From NCBI GenBank assembly GCA_021234155.1, contig JAJEKV010000173.1:62001-126000 (forward strand): a DNA stretch of 64,000 nucleotides. The letters run 5' to 3'. Under the pieces are notes generated by a model. It saw only the letters and a list, made by a program, of their open reading frames with translations. It was not told where the DNA came from and made no database searches. The stretch is from Isoetes taiwanensis. Lineage: Eukaryota > Streptophyta > Lycopodiopsida > Isoetales > Isoetaceae. Both the position numbers and the translations under genes were made by a program. Shown here one piece after another: positions 32,330-44,446 of the stretch (positions are counted from its first letter, which is position 1; each line of letters begins with the position of its first letter).

Positions 32330-34425
32330 ACTTGTAGAGTTGGATTTTTTTTTTTTGAAGGACGTCAGACTTTATTAATAACACTCCAACATAATACATA
32401 ATATAATGCACAGACATGAATAAAAAACCCAGTGGACAATTAGATCTAACTGAGCAAGGCCACCCGTCTAAGCATGACAATATAATGCAATTCACACTAT
32501 TTTCCTCTCCTACAAAGAGAATAATACTATATAATCATATTTTTAGAAAAGTTACTTTAACCAGATCGAACTTCCACATCCATAGAATCATTAACAGCAA
32601 CGTGATCTGCACCCTAGTGTTTCAATGCTACTGAATCATGGACATCCACTGTAACAATCACAGCAGATATTGGAGCTACAGAGTGCACTAATACAGATTG
32701 AGGAGCCGAGCTATTTTTGCGACGTGCAAGCTTCTTCAGGCGTGGAGTAGACCATCCTTCTTCCAATAATTCTTGCTTGTGAGCAATGTACTGAAGACGA
32801 GAGTGTTGATCCTCATTAAGAGGGTCTACTGATATAGACTGAGACGTGGATGCACTAGAAGAAGGTGATGGTGCAGAAATAGCTTGAGAAGAAGGCACAA
32901 GGGCTGGTAATACTGGCGGATTAACTAGTGTAGAGGCAGACGAGGAAGAAGATGTCACAACACCACATTCAAGTGAAGTGGATGCTATGTGAGATGGGAT
33001 AGGAGCAGTTGGGGAGATAGAGACAAAAGTATGCCTAGACCTGTAAGTAGCGAAAGCCTCAACATTGGGAAACATCTTGGCAAGCTTAGGTCCATTAAGC
33101 GGACGTAGTTTATACTTGAAAAAAAGTGGGCCACTTTTGACCACTACTGACTGGGGAATAGAAACACAAGTAGGAAGAGATACACAAATTCAAGGACCAT
33201 TAACATTAGAATAGGCAAGATGCATACTCAATCCATTGGCAATAGCAATCATAAAATCAGACACTTGCAATTCTAGTGGAAAATCCTCTAAGGCAAGCCA
33301 GCACGGCATGCGCAATGCACCAGAATTGCTTGGAAAGAATCCAGGAGAATAAACCTGATATAGAAGATAATGTCAGAGAGGATCAACACCATGCCACAAG
33401 CCTGTCAACTGCAAAGTGAAGAATCGAACATGACCAGGAAGAAATTATTATCTTTATCCAAAACGTTTAGAGACGCATAATGAGGGAGACCCAGTCTCTG
33501 AAGATGATGTTGTAGCCAGAATCCAACTCTCCTGAGATCCAGAAACTGTTCAATAAAATGGCAAACAATTGCATGAGACACAAAGTTCTGAACACATTGC
33601 AAATAAGCATTATAATCAATTTCGACGACTAGTAGGCCAGCCTGTGTAAAAGCATTTGAACACTACTGCGCCTCATAGAGTACGCCCTCGAGAGGCAACT
33701 GAACATCCACACGGTCGTCTTGTGCTTGTAACTCATTTAGATACGAGCTCAATTCTTTCTTGTTATTCTGTAACATAATATTCAATGCAGCAGAGACACG
33801 AGCAGTTTGCACACTCGATGTCAAATCACGTTTGATCCAATTGCTAAATCGTGTAGAAGGCGCTCTAGCCACAGCATCGAAAGAACCCGAAGGAGCACAG
33901 ATGCACGCCCAGCAGAGGTAGACGAAAAAGAAGCAGAAGCAGCAATAGAAGTATTTATAGTGGTCTCTACTTGAGAAGTAGACAAAGGAGCAGATTTAGA
34001 AAGAGGGGGAAAGTGTTGCAAGCCTGTACTCATATCAACAAGCGAAGGGTCAAAAGCAAGAGGATTGAGGCGAGAATTATTAGGTAAATTAGGAAGCGAC
34101 AAAGGAGAATTCATATCATGTGCAAAAGAGGAAGCAGAAGTACCACCTATCACTTTCTTGGCTGACGAACGTGCTCCAGAAGCTGGCAAACCAGGGTTTG
34201 CCATGGTAGCCGAAATCTGTAAACTCCAAATCCGGCCCAAATAGACACAACAAAACTATATAAATCATACATCGATCAAAAGCTCGCATCTCTACTTTCC
34301 AACGCACTAAAAAACACCTGAATCTAACACTCGAGCCAGAAGTTATGAAGGAAACTACGTTGAGACCCTATATGGCGACCATCACAGTGCCTCACAACCC
34401 CACATCATCCACTTGTAGAGTTGGA
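32330..34425 (-). mobile_element. short non-LTR retroposon, ORF1-only
   Basis: A perfect 15-bp target duplication ACTTGTAGAGTTGGA flanks it (32330-32344 and 34411-34425). On the minus strand it ends in a poly-A tract (T run at 32345-32356) preceded by AATAAA-like sequence, the mark of target-primed reverse transcription. The 2.07-kb body holds one DUF4283-type gene and no reverse transcriptase, yet about 200 bp of leader precedes the ATG, so it does not look 5'-truncated. It probably moved with LINE machinery supplied in trans. A retrocopied host mRNA is the alternative. Confidence 0.87.
32614..34204 (-). pseudogene. DUF4283-type ORF1 protein of the retroposon
   Basis: ATG at 34204 opens a serine/proline-rich N-terminus. 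After a frameshift near 33890 comes a helical segment, then the DUF4283-like fold: 'VCHFIEQFLDLRRVGFWLQ' (about 33560), 'NNFFLVMFDSSL', 'PGFFPSN' and 'PCWLALEDFPLELQVSDFMI' (about 33280), followed by 'VVVKSGPLFFKYKLRP' and a long serine/alanine-rich tail ending at 32614. In plant LINEs this domain binds element RNA. Several stops (near 33660 and 33380) and the frameshift show decay. No zinc knuckle is visible in the tail. Confidence 0.68.
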
Positions 34426-35204
34426 ATTCATGTAGTAATGCAATCACCATCATATTATTTCAGACAAGGCATTTTTGAAGATCATGCACTTTCTGTCCAA
34501 TATAATCAGTGTATTATCGTATTATTCAAAAATATGTTATATACTTATAATCATGAGTAAATATAATCCAAAAGGTGCTGCCATTATAACATTTAAGAAC
34601 AGCTAGAGTAAAACAATAATATATCTTTCGTACTAGCATCTCAAACATGTTTCAGAATATGGCCTTGAGTTTGCCTTATTGTTTTCATGACCTGATCCAA
34701 CAAAAATAAAATGGAATGCATTCAAAATTATGTCCCCATAAATCAAATTATATCCATCTGCCATTTAAGGACTAGTATTTAACAGAGACATAATGTATCT
34801 TCAGGCAAGAGTTCAGTAGACCTTCCCATTTCCTTTCTTCATGTATAAAATAGCTCCAACATACTCATCTTTATCAGATTTTTGTAACTTATCATCCTTC
34901 CATCCAATCAAAGCTTGCAAGTAAAAATACATCAATAAGAGGAAAAACATGTACCTGCAGCCATACAACACAACATTAGCATGAAAATGGTAAAGAGTGA
35001 GGGGCCAAAAGGTACATTAGGTTTCTCAGCTCATCGCTGGTCACCTATTGTCACCTTTTTACCCCTAGCTCATTCATTTCAAGAAAGACAATATTTGAAG
35101 AAGTAGTATTATATGCAGACACAATCACAGTTTCTATGGTATACATAATAACCACCACAACGAAGTTCTACGATCAAGAACAACTAAAAGGTAATTATTC
35201 CCCA
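34426..35204. other. no gene recognised
   Basis: AT-rich. About 80 bp near 34978-35050 resembles 4390-4470. Confidence 0.4.
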
Positions 35205-36559
35205 TCTAGTAGTCTTCATTGTCATAATCAAGATCATCATCTTGTGTATCAGGGACACAGTCCGGGGAATCGCTTGAAGTCTGCTTATTGCCAGCATGTT
35301 TGAAGTTCTCATGCCTTCTATTACCATGATTCTGGTTCTGCATCCATGGGCGTTTCTGCCCAGCATTGCCTTTGCATTCTATTTCTGATTTACTTATCTC
35401 AGTGGTATTCAGACAGAACAGAAACTCTGCACTAAGCCATTCCTCCTCAAGTATAGACTCATTATCAAAGCTATAAGGATAGCCGTCTGAATCAAACTCC
35501 CTCCAAAATCATCTTCCATTTCTCATAGGGTATATCTCAATCCTGTCACTAGTCTTAAATGCATCTATGGACTTCGTATAAATGTGTTCTTACCATAAAA
35601 TTTATGAGGCACGATTCTACAGCCATTGCCTGCCATAGTCTTCCACCAAATCTTCTTGTATAGTCATGGATTTTTAGGATAGATTCCACAAAATGTCAGA
35701 TTCACGTGCTTTCAGTTGGTGAGCCCGTACCTGTTGTGAGTCTTTAGCTTCTTGCCTTTTCGTGTATTTAGGTTTCAGTCACCATCAGTGGCTGTGAACC
35801 AAGCTCCATTCGAGCGGCCAGTCGCTGCATTACCAACACCAGTACCCTAAATTGTTTATGGGTTTATTTTCCTTAAGAAATAAAGCTTTGGTTTATTCAT
35901 ACCAGTTATGCATGCCCTTATGCTAAATATTACATAGATGCATAGGTTTATAGGCCAAGGTCATGACTTTTGTAAAGCAATCCATTGGACAATTAAATCC
36001 TTTAGTTCATAAAACTATTTCTATAGGAGATATATACATCATTCCCATTATATTTCCTTAGCTTGTAGTCACATATATTCTAACTACCTTATTCAACTAT
36101 TTAATGTGGTACAGACTAGATGGGTCATAATTCTCTTTAGTCTTATCATTTCTATTGATTTAAAATCTACCATCAAAATAGAAAAAAAAACTATACAAAC
36201 AAAACATAAACGATTATTCAACATACTTTGAGCCTCAAAAGATCACATCAGTGATTGTCTAAAGCTTGGATATAACTATTTCAACAAACATATAGTCAAG
36301 AGAATCACAACTCCAGTCTTTTTGAGCTAGAACTTCATTTGATATATTTATTATTAGCTTTTATTAATCTAGAGCTTTAAAAAATGGCAAATCTTACCTT
36401 TTTTTGGATCGTTGTGGGAGCTATTTTATTTCGAAGACGCTCACAAAATTTTTCGGCAGAATGAAATAACTTTAAGCTTTTAGCTGGAAATCTTTTTATA
36501 AGGATACCGCAAAAATGCGAGCAGCCTAATATTGCAAAAAATATAGTCGTTAATGTCAT
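35205..36559 (-). pseudogene. decayed multi-exon gene, unidentified
   Basis: A plausible first exon (36559-36398) encodes 54 residues starting 'MTLTTIFFAILGCSHFCGIL', hydrophobic like a signal or transit region, and ends AAG|GTAAGA. Around 35860-35600 'GTGVGNAATGRSNGAWFTAT' and 'YKKIWWKTMAGNGCRIVPHK' are clearly protein-like. The last exon (about 35520-35205) gives 'REFDSDGYPYSFDNESILEE' and an acidic end 'DDDLDYDNEDY'. At least four in-frame TGA codons interrupt it, most at positions where arginine CGA would fit. I do not recognise the protein. Confidence 0.5.
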
Positions 36560-36993
36560 TGATGTGACATGCAGTAAGAGTGAACTGACAATCGTTAATT
36601 GCAGCAGTCAAATTTATGTATTCTGATGGTTGGATGTATTCATGGCATTTATTGCTACCTGACTCATTACTTCCAGTGGCCGTATGTATTTATTACCTAT
36701 TATTATTTATGGCGGATTTATTAATTCCGGTGGCCATATTTATTGAACCATCATCCCAACAAGAAATATGTACCCCTCTTTAATCAATGCAATTTTTAAA
36801 ATTTCCCTCCATGTTTAAAAGGCATATCTGTGATCGGGATTCATACTAGGAAAAATAGTAAAATAGTATTTATAGTTACATTTACAAGGGATTCGACAAT
36901 GCCAATTTTCGTATCACTGAGGAAAGGCATTCAGCTTCTATACCATCCTTAGTAAGCAGTCACCATGAAGAGGCTAGAGAACTTCCGTCAAGG

Positions 36994-37442
36994 ATGAATG
37001 ATCAAAGACAAGGTACTACAGGGCAACCACCAGGCCAGGCATCATCAGAACAAGCTTCTAGACATCCTCCTAAGATTGAAATAACTGATTACTTGAGGGC
37101 GCGCTATCTATCAGCAACTGAGGCTGCATGGAAGGTGATGTCATATGATATAACGAATAAATCTCTTGCCGTTAAATGCTTACCCTTGCATCTGCCGCAC
37201 ATGAACACGAGATCGTTACTAGACCGATATTTCATACGTTGACCACATACGAACCATCACCAGCGGTCGAGCCTGGAACTTATAGAGAACAAGAGCGAGA
37301 GGGTTTCACGACGAACATAGTGAGAAAAAAGGCAAGGCAACCAATAGTATGTAGGATACGATTGGTACTGCCTCGAGTTGGAAAGGCATTCTATCTTAGA
37401 TAAATCCTACTACATTGTTCTGTGAGAACATGGGATGAGTTG
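36994..37442 (+). pseudogene. Helitron Rep/helicase fragment
   Basis: 'ITDYLRARYLSATEAAWKVM' then 'LAVKCLPLHLP' (37080-37200) match the R-Y-V-S-A-S-E-A-x-W...V-x-x-L-P-V-H-L-P block of Helitron replication proteins. After a frameshift near 37195, 'PRVGKAFYLR' and 'TWDELKV' (37365-37442) match the following G-E-x-F-Y-L-R-x-L-L...S-F-E-D-L block. Similarity stops exactly where the tandem 331-341-bp repeat begins at 37448. A rolling-circle transposon remnant; its ends are not visible. Confidence 0.78.
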
Positions 37443-37447
37443 AAAGT

Positions 37448-38503
37448 CTAGTGACAAGACTAGTCTAGCTGGACCAAAAATAAAAAATACAAAAATTTTC
37501 GTGACTTTCTAAGGCGGGAGATATCCTGTCTACAAAGTGTGCATGTATGGCTAAAGTTTTGCCCAACGGATGTGTGGTGAGTTGGTATAGGCCTAGTAAT
37601 GCCAAAATAAATGTGCACTTGGTCGGGGGTTCAAACCCGCCAGTGTATGTTTATATTTGGGAGTTGATTACTGGGGTTATACGGCCATGATCCCCGACGT
37701 GGTAGAACTTGTGCCTATACGTGTCCTCCACTTTGGTTGCCTTGACCGGCAGTAGGATATTTCTAGCTAGTCTGTAGAAGATGATATTCTAGTGACAAGA
37801 CTAGTCTAGCTGGACCAAAAATAAAAAATACAAAAATTTCCGTGACTTCCTAAAGGCGGAGATATCCACGCCTACAAAGTGTGCATGTATGGCTAAAGTT
37901 TTGCCCAACGGATGTGTGGTGAGTTGGTATAGGCCTAGTAATGCCAAAATAAATGTGCACTTGGTGGGGGGGTTCAAACCCGAGCCGGTGTATGTTTATA
38001 TTTGGGAGTTGGTTACTGGGGTTATACGGCCATGATCCCCAACGTGGTAGAACTTGTGCCTATACGTGTCCTCCACTTTGGTTGCCTTGACCGGCAGTAG
38101 GATATTTCTAGCTAGTCTGTAGTGACAAGACTAGTCTAGCTGGATCAAAAATAAAAAATACAAAAATTTCCGTAACTTCCTAAGGCGGGAGGTATCCTGC
38201 CTACAAAGTGTGCATGTATGGCTAAAGTTTTGCCCAACGGATGTGTGGTGAGTTGGTATAGGCCTAGTAATGCCAAAATAAATGTGCACTTGGTCGGGGG
38301 TTCAAACCCGACCAGTGTATGTTTATATTTGGGAGTTGGTTACTGGGATTATACGGCCATGATCCCCGACGTGGTAGAACTTATGCCTATACGTGTCCTC
38401 CACTTTGGTTGCCTTGACCGGCAGTAGGATATTTCTAGCTAGTCTGTACAAGATGATATTCTAGTGACAAGACTAGTCTAGCTGGACCAAAAATAAAAAA
38501 TAC
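37448..38503 (+). repeat. three tandem SINE-like units plus a partial fourth
   Basis: Units start at 37448, 37789, 38120 and 38461 (the last partial), of 341, 331 and 341 bp, and are nearly identical. Each begins with the palindrome-like ctagtgacaagactagtcta and contains a tRNA-like pol III promoter: an A-box-like 'tggtgagttgg' and a B box 'ggttcaaaccc' at 37628, 37971 and 38299, about 55 bp apart. A tRNA-derived SINE head amplified in tandem is the likely origin. ORFs inside are artefacts. Confidence 0.88.
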
Positions 38504-39487
38504 ATTCAATAAAAAATAGACATTAATAGGCCTATTTTGTCACAACACCATGAAAGGAACAGATCGAACAGAGAAAAAAATTCGCCTCCCTTCTGGTTTT
38601 TCTCGAAAACCTATTCTGGAATACACTTTTGTATTCTGGAATACAAAATGATTTGCACTTTTACTCCATCCAGTATCCCCTTATCCAATATCCCCACAAA
38701 ATGAAATTCGTCACCAAACCATTGTCTAGTATCCCCACGCAACAAAATTTGCAAGGTTATTTAAATTCAAGGATTGGAAATTCGTGGAAAAAGCCTAGTT
38801 CATGGAAAATTCATGGAAATTCGACATATATGCTGTGAACCCTAGGGGCTGAGAACACTATTTGATGGCTTTTTTTCGGTCTCATTAGGACGGATTTGAG
38901 GTCTCGAAACAGCCTCCTATCAGCCATTCCACGTCATATTTCCGCTCCTTTTACCCCATACCACCTAGGATACCAAACTCTCATAATTACAGATTTACTT
39001 GGAATATTCTCCCGGAATAAGGGGGATCGCACATTCATGGCACCATATGTATTTAATTCTGTTGGTTGTCAGACAGACTGTGCAACACGTGGCGCTTCTA
39101 AAAAGCCACTTGCATTATAGCATACCAGCAACACATGACGGTGTCTCTTGGTTTGTCAGATACCAAGCGTGCGCGTCACCGATTCTTGTCTTGCGCTATT
39201 TTCATTTAGAGGCCATACCCATACAAGCTTCACGCCTTCTACATTTCAAAATTTGAATGTGTAGGTTGAAGCTTTGTATCAGATTTTCATTTCGAGGCGC
39301 TGCGACTGCGCCTTAAAAGTTCGTAAACCGGGATCTTTACTTCATCCCAATATAGGCTTCCCGCCCCCTACAATTCGAAATTTGAATTTGCTTAATGTAT
39401 AGAAGCATGGATTGTAGGAGAATGGATTTTTTTATTTCTATATGCACGTTGCAAATTTAAAAAACAAGGCTAGTACGGATGTTCGGC
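38504..39487. other. no gene recognised
   Basis: Contains short 'tggaatacaaaa' and 'ttcatggaaattc' repeats. No recognisable coding sequence. Confidence 0.4.
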
Positions 39488-39578
39488 TCACACGAAGCGA
39501 ATTGGGCTGGGGCATATAAATTGTACACCTTAATTTCGCGTCGTGCGATCCACGCAGTATGGAAGCTCCAAATGATGT

Positions 39579-42189
39579 GTGGATAAGGATCCAACTGACT
39601 CACGAATATGCTCCAGTCTTCAATCGCAAAAAACGAGGCTAAAAAATAAGAACTTAGACCTCGACGTGTTGCGTCTTGCAGGCTCAAAAAGTGTCGACAT
39701 CTGGGCGGATGACAGTTTATATCCATTGGATCCGTTGAGTGGCAAGAAATCGTCACTTCGGGACGTTTCAAGTTTAGTCCAGTTTTGTGGTGACGGTAAC
39801 TCTGGCCTTCTGGGGTATTGTGAGAGATTGAGAGAGGATGAAGGCATTCGGAATCGAATACAGTTCCTTGAGATGAGCTGCTTCCGATTGTCACAAGAGA
39901 GTTATAACTTAAATTAGCAGCTCTTTTTTCTCTCGCTTCATTACTCCACTGTAATGAAGGAAAGGAATGACGGCTTCGGGAGGGAAACCTCTTTGAGATA
40001 CGAAGTGGACAAGTCCAAATTGGTGATAGGGCAGCTGCAAGAAAAGATCCAAGAGCTCGAAAGAGCAAACTTTGGGCTTCAATGTAGGTTAAAGAATTTG
40101 AAGAAAACACCCCTTGGCTTGCGAGAAAGGAAGAAGCACTTTCGACCGATAGAGGAACTGAAGTTTGGATCAGGTGCATTTGCAGGGTCACGGCCACAAG
40201 GTCCGTTTACAATACTAGCAAAGGCCAATGAAGATCTGGGAAAACTAGAAGCAATCTTGGTTACGTAGTGAAGAACCTAGCGACAAACAGGGAGATAGTG
40301 GACATGATTTGTCAGCCCTACAACTCTTCTCTCGAGAAGATGGTATTGGAAATAGTACTAGGAGAGATCTACAAGAAGCTAGAAGCGACAGATGTACAAA
40401 CTATTTGTGACGATGTAAGCATCAGTAGGCTTGTTTACCGTTCTCTATTCAAGCCATTCCACGAAGCGTTGAAAAGAATAGACACAAAAAAAGTATTCGC
40501 TCCACGTCCACAAATTGTTGAGAATACAAGGGTTACTAGGACAAAGATGGTGTACGCCATATTAGGAGAGATGCACCACGTTGAATGTGTTGGTTCTGCC
40601 ATAGCCATAAAAGATAAGAATGGCAAGGATTGTTGTGATATAGTTGGAATGAATGAACGCAATAACCTTTGGGTTAGCCTGGTTAGTCTCTAATTCCTTG
40701 TCAAATATTATGACTTAACAGTTGCAGAAACTAATGGTGAGATTGAAGTTTGCATAAAATTGGATGAAATGGAACTGATCAAGTTTGAGAAGTATGAGAG
40801 GGTATCTGTTGTCATCATGAATAGAGCAATTGAGAATGCAATTGCACATGTTAAATCAAGGAGCAACAAGAATAATAAAAAAGATGTAGAGGTGACGGAC
40901 GAGGAGAAGAAGCGTGCCGAAAAATGGTTCTCATGGTAATCTGAAGATGACACATGGTGGTTAGGTCTCTTTAAAGTTCAGAAGGAAACCCACGAGGTAT
41001 TGAAATGGGCGTTCAATCAAACTGACATCCCGAGTCTAATATCTAGATTCGAGGAAGGGGAAAAATTGCAAGTAGATCACTATGGATCTTACAAAGTAAT
41101 TTTTCACTTGGCGTCTGATTTAAAAACTGAGAAAGCAATGTACAACATAAGTGGAGGAGGACAAGGAACATGCAAAAGTTGTCTGTACTGCAATCATGCA
41201 AGGAAGTCAAGTACTGGGAAGACTGTTTCAACCTTGTCCCTTAACCAAGCAAATGCTCCTAATAGAGGAGAAAAGATCCCAAGTTCCATAGCATTTTTCC
41301 CATTCCATTAGAGAGGGTTTATATCTGCACTTTGCACGGCTTTGTGAGAATCATTGACAAGATGATATTTTTGAGCCGCAGATTCGTGTGGAACATTTCA
41401 GACAAGAAGAGAAGAGAGAAAGGAATTCGTAGAGTTGAACATGTTCTATCAGAAGCAGGTTTGCATGGTGGCAATGTAACATTAGAGCTCGATGAGAAAC
41501 GGGCAGGAAGAAGAAGTGTGCCTCGTAAGGTGTCAATTGGAGGGGTGAAAGCTCGACGCTTCATAAAGAATCATAAAGAGGCTCTGAACAGAAACCAAAT
41601 GGGAGAAAAGGTCTATGAATATGGAAAATTGCTGGTTGATGCGGAGCAGGACCGCACAAATGGTATTTGTTCGGCATTGAGGAAAAAAAAAACATGGGAT
41701 GCATTGTCTGAATTGTTCCCATACATTCAGAGAATGGACCTCACAAGAGAAGATGCAGAAATGTTCGTGCAAGCGAATAACAAATTTTTTAGGGCTTACA
41801 TAGACGCATGGGGAGAGAGTGAAGTCACGCACTACTTGCACATCTTTTGGGCTCATGCACCTTGGTTTTTTAGGAAGTATGGGAGCCTAGCAGTGTGGAG
41901 TGCACAAGGCATGGAGAAGTCGCATAAACAAGCTAAAATAGCATTTCATCGTAACACTCAAAGAGGGGGTGGAAATGTGGGAACCAAACAGATGACATAG
42001 TGGTTTTATAGAAGGGCGATGGCTAAATACGACAAGAAGGTCGCTTCAAGGAGCAACCCAGAAGTCGTAAATACCATTGGCATAATGCTGAAGAGAAAAC
42101 GGAAACTTGCTTGGCAATATTCTAGGGCCCCACTAGCATCGCAACAGTGGAGATCTAAGAGACAAAGAATCGGTAAAGTATACTTGTAA
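39579..42189 (+). pseudogene. decayed transposase-like gene (GMEKSH family)
   Basis: The coding trace runs in one direction through several stops and frame changes: a coiled-coil N-terminus (about 39960-40260, 'IQELERANFGLQCRLKNLKK'), 'CIKLDEMELIKFEKYERVSV' (about 40760), a cysteine motif 'GTCKSCLYC' (about 41170), and a long C-terminal frame 41332-42189 with 'LHGFVRIIDKMIFLSRRFVW', 'HIFWAHAPWFFRKYGSLAVW' and 'GMEKSHKQAKIAFHRNTQRG'. I recall the last motif from large families of uncharacterised, probably transposon-encoded proteins in seed-free plants and invertebrates. A TAG at 41998-42000 interrupts it, and the last stop is TAA 42187-42189. Catalytic residues cannot be named with confidence. 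Confidence 0.6.
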
Positions 42190-42423
42190 TGTGTAGTATG
42201 TTCACACGACGCGGAGTACTTGCCTCCAACCTCGTTTACTGGCCGAGTAACCAGGCGTCGTATGATCTTATTTGGATCATCTGGTAGCGGAAAACGATGA
42301 GCTCGCTCCACGGCGTGAAGCCACATAAATGCAAGCAATGATGCTTTACAAGATAATAATAAAAAAGGTTACTTTTGATTAAAGTTGTGAAAATTGTTAC
42401 ATTGAAAAACAAAATACAACGAC

Positions 42424-42944
42424 TCATTGTTGCTTCAGTGCGAGCTCTTCTTCATTATCTTCATCATCATCATCAGCTTCGTCCTCGTCCTCGTCCTCGT
42501 CTTCGTCTTCGTCTTCGTCTTCGTCTTCGTCTTCGTCTTCGTCTCTTCTCCTCAAGCCAACAATCACCCTATCCAAACGTTCCTCCAATCTGTCCATCAT
42601 CTCTTTGTACATGTCCCGCTCCTGTCCCACTACCACAAGCGTTTTCTTACGCTTTGAATTAACAGCTGGTTCTTTGTCATAACCACCTCAGTGCAGTTGT
42701 TGGGGCATAACCTTCCCCTCCTGTCCAGCCTTCTGTTCAACTGCATGATATGCCTCTCCTGGCTACGAAGCATAAGAAGGTTGAATTCATTTTCTTCTTC
42801 TTTCTGCTGAATTGTAACGGCATTCCTCTTTAGAAGATCGTCTTGCTCCTTCAACCTCTTCATTAGAACACCCAACACTATGTCAGAAGGGAGTTCTATC
42901 CTCGGGCGATTTCCCTTATCAGCGGTAGAGGATGTGGAGGCCAT
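42424..42944 (-). pseudogene. coiled-coil paralogue 1 with acidic tail
   Basis: ATG at 42944 starts 'MASTSSTADKGNRPRIELPS' followed by 'DIVLGVLMKRLKEQDDLL', then heptad-like sequence. A frameshift near 42668 moves the reading frame to one giving a basic 'NSKRKKTL' stretch, 'MYKEMMDRLEERLDRVIVGL' and a pure Asp-Glu tail encoded by a GTCCTC/GTCTTC hexamer array (42479-42542). It shares the MAS-SS start and the E-L-P-x-D-I-x-L-x-V-x-M-K-R-x-K-E block with the copy at 44628-45026. Function unknown. Confidence 0.6.
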
Positions 42945-43151
42945 AGATGACAAATGGGAGGGACGTTAAGATTATAGAAGTGAAGGGAGCGAAGACTCTA
43001 ACCGGCGGAAGGAGCACAATGCAAGGACCTCAATTTATATATATTAGCGCTTGAACATATTAAATCTGATTACATTTGCGTAGATGCGTGTCGGCGGATT
43101 ACATTCGTACGTCCGCTAGAACACATTAATGGTATTGTTCGCTGGAACACA

Positions 43152-43389
43152 TTAACTATTCTAAGTACACTATATCACACCACGCGAGATCTGCACACAC
43201 GCTTTAAAAGCTTATGAAGGGTTTTGCTTCGTGTGATCTGTCTTGTCATTCTCTCTACCACGGATATTGATTAACTATTCTAAGTACACTATATCACACC
43301 ACGCGAGATCTGCACACACGCTTTAAAAGCTTATGAAGGGTTTTGCTTCGTGTGATCTGTCTTGTCATTCTCTCTACCACGGATATTGA
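43152..43389. repeat. tandem duplication of a 119-bp intergenic unit
   Basis: 43152-43270 and 43271-43389 are virtually identical. Each includes one inverted motif pair (atcacaccacgcg ... tgcttcgtgtgatc). Recent by its identity. Confidence 0.93.
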
Positions 43390-43487
43390 AAATTAAAAAT
43401 AGGAAATGTAATATTCGGCACATTTTTCAAAAACTTTTTCCATTGCGAAACAAAATAATTACAAACATTAAAAAAAGACAGGCCCCT

Positions 43488-43918
43488 CTAGGAGGAGCCC
43501 GATGCCTCTGATCGCCGGGCAAGCTCTTCTTGGAGGGCACTGATAATTTTTTGCTGCTCCTCCAACATGGTTGCCTGCCCCACCACATTCTCACACTCTG
43601 CAACCTTATCTTCCCGCTCATCGAGTTGAGCTCGGGCAGCCTCGCCCGCTTCGATTGCGGCCCTAAGCCTCTCTTGGAGGTTAGATCTCGTGGCGCCAAT
43701 TCGCGGTCTATGGCAGCCCGCTGATTGTCGCGCATTAAAATCACCTCCCTATAGAAGGCGGCCTTGTCCTCTGCTGCAACCAGCTTGGCGACGTCTTCAT
43801 CATTCTTTTCTTTCAGAAGGCGGATCTGTTCCTCAGCTTCGTCACGAATGTTCTTAATTTCCTTCACCAGAACTTGAGACAAGATCTCGGCAGGGATGGA
43901 ACTGGAGCTGGAGGCCAT
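43488..43918 (-). pseudogene. coiled-coil paralogue 2, frameshifted
   Basis: ATG 43918 starts 'MASSSSSIPAEILSQVLVKE', followed by a charged helix ('EEQIRLLKEKNDEDVAKL'). One base appears missing near 43699. In the shifted frame the coiled coil continues unbroken ('LQERLRAAIEAGEAARAQLD', 'EEQQKIISALQEELARRSEA') to the stop at 43488-43490. The original frame after the shift reads basic, disordered sequence with no likeness to its paralogues, so a frameshift mutation or assembly error is more likely than the long frame. Confidence 0.6.
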
Positions 43919-44446
43919 TGAAAGAGATGAGAATGAAGGGGAGATGGCTGAGGGCGGATGTGGTAGAACAAGAGATGGCGGATAGGAGAAGACAATGGCG
44001 TCCGACGTTTTATATAGGAACTACAGATACGTTGGAATCTACGGTTGCAAGTACCGATAAAGTCTGTGTAAAATTCCTACGAGGCGAAATTATAGCATGC
44101 AATTAGGCAACGGTAGCCTATGTTCGCATCATGGGATTCGTCAGATCCTAGCCGTACGGTATGCAGGCCCATCTAATCAATCCTTTGGTCGTACAAAAGA
44201 CAGTGTTATTGTGGCAGCGCATGCCACGTCCTTGGCATGACGTTGTCATCCACATGCCACGTATGTGAGTAGACGTTGTCATCCACATGCCACGTGCTTT
44301 GAGTGATGGCACTTGCCAAACCTAGATATGACTAATTCACATTTACCTGCAAGATATCACATAATCTAGCTAGATGTTTGTGTTACAGATAGTTTTCTAT
44401 TAATAAAATCTGAAATTTGTACATACAACGAGGTGTACATTATGGA

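Noticed and set aside
37572-37640. True tRNA genes in the tandem units
   Set aside because: A and B boxes are present, but a full cloverleaf with paired acceptor and anticodon stems could not be drawn.
38218-38427. 69-codon ORF in the tandem units
   Set aside because: Lies across the tRNA-like promoter of a SINE-type unit and is interrupted in the other copies.
37448-38503. CRISPR-like array
   Set aside because: Units are over 330 bp with no short spacers, and the genome is eukaryotic; the pol III boxes fit a SINE-type repeat.
39457-40197. 246-codon minus-strand ORF
   Set aside because: Overlaps the transposase-like gene antisense and shows no domain; the plus strand has better protein-like sequence over the same interval.
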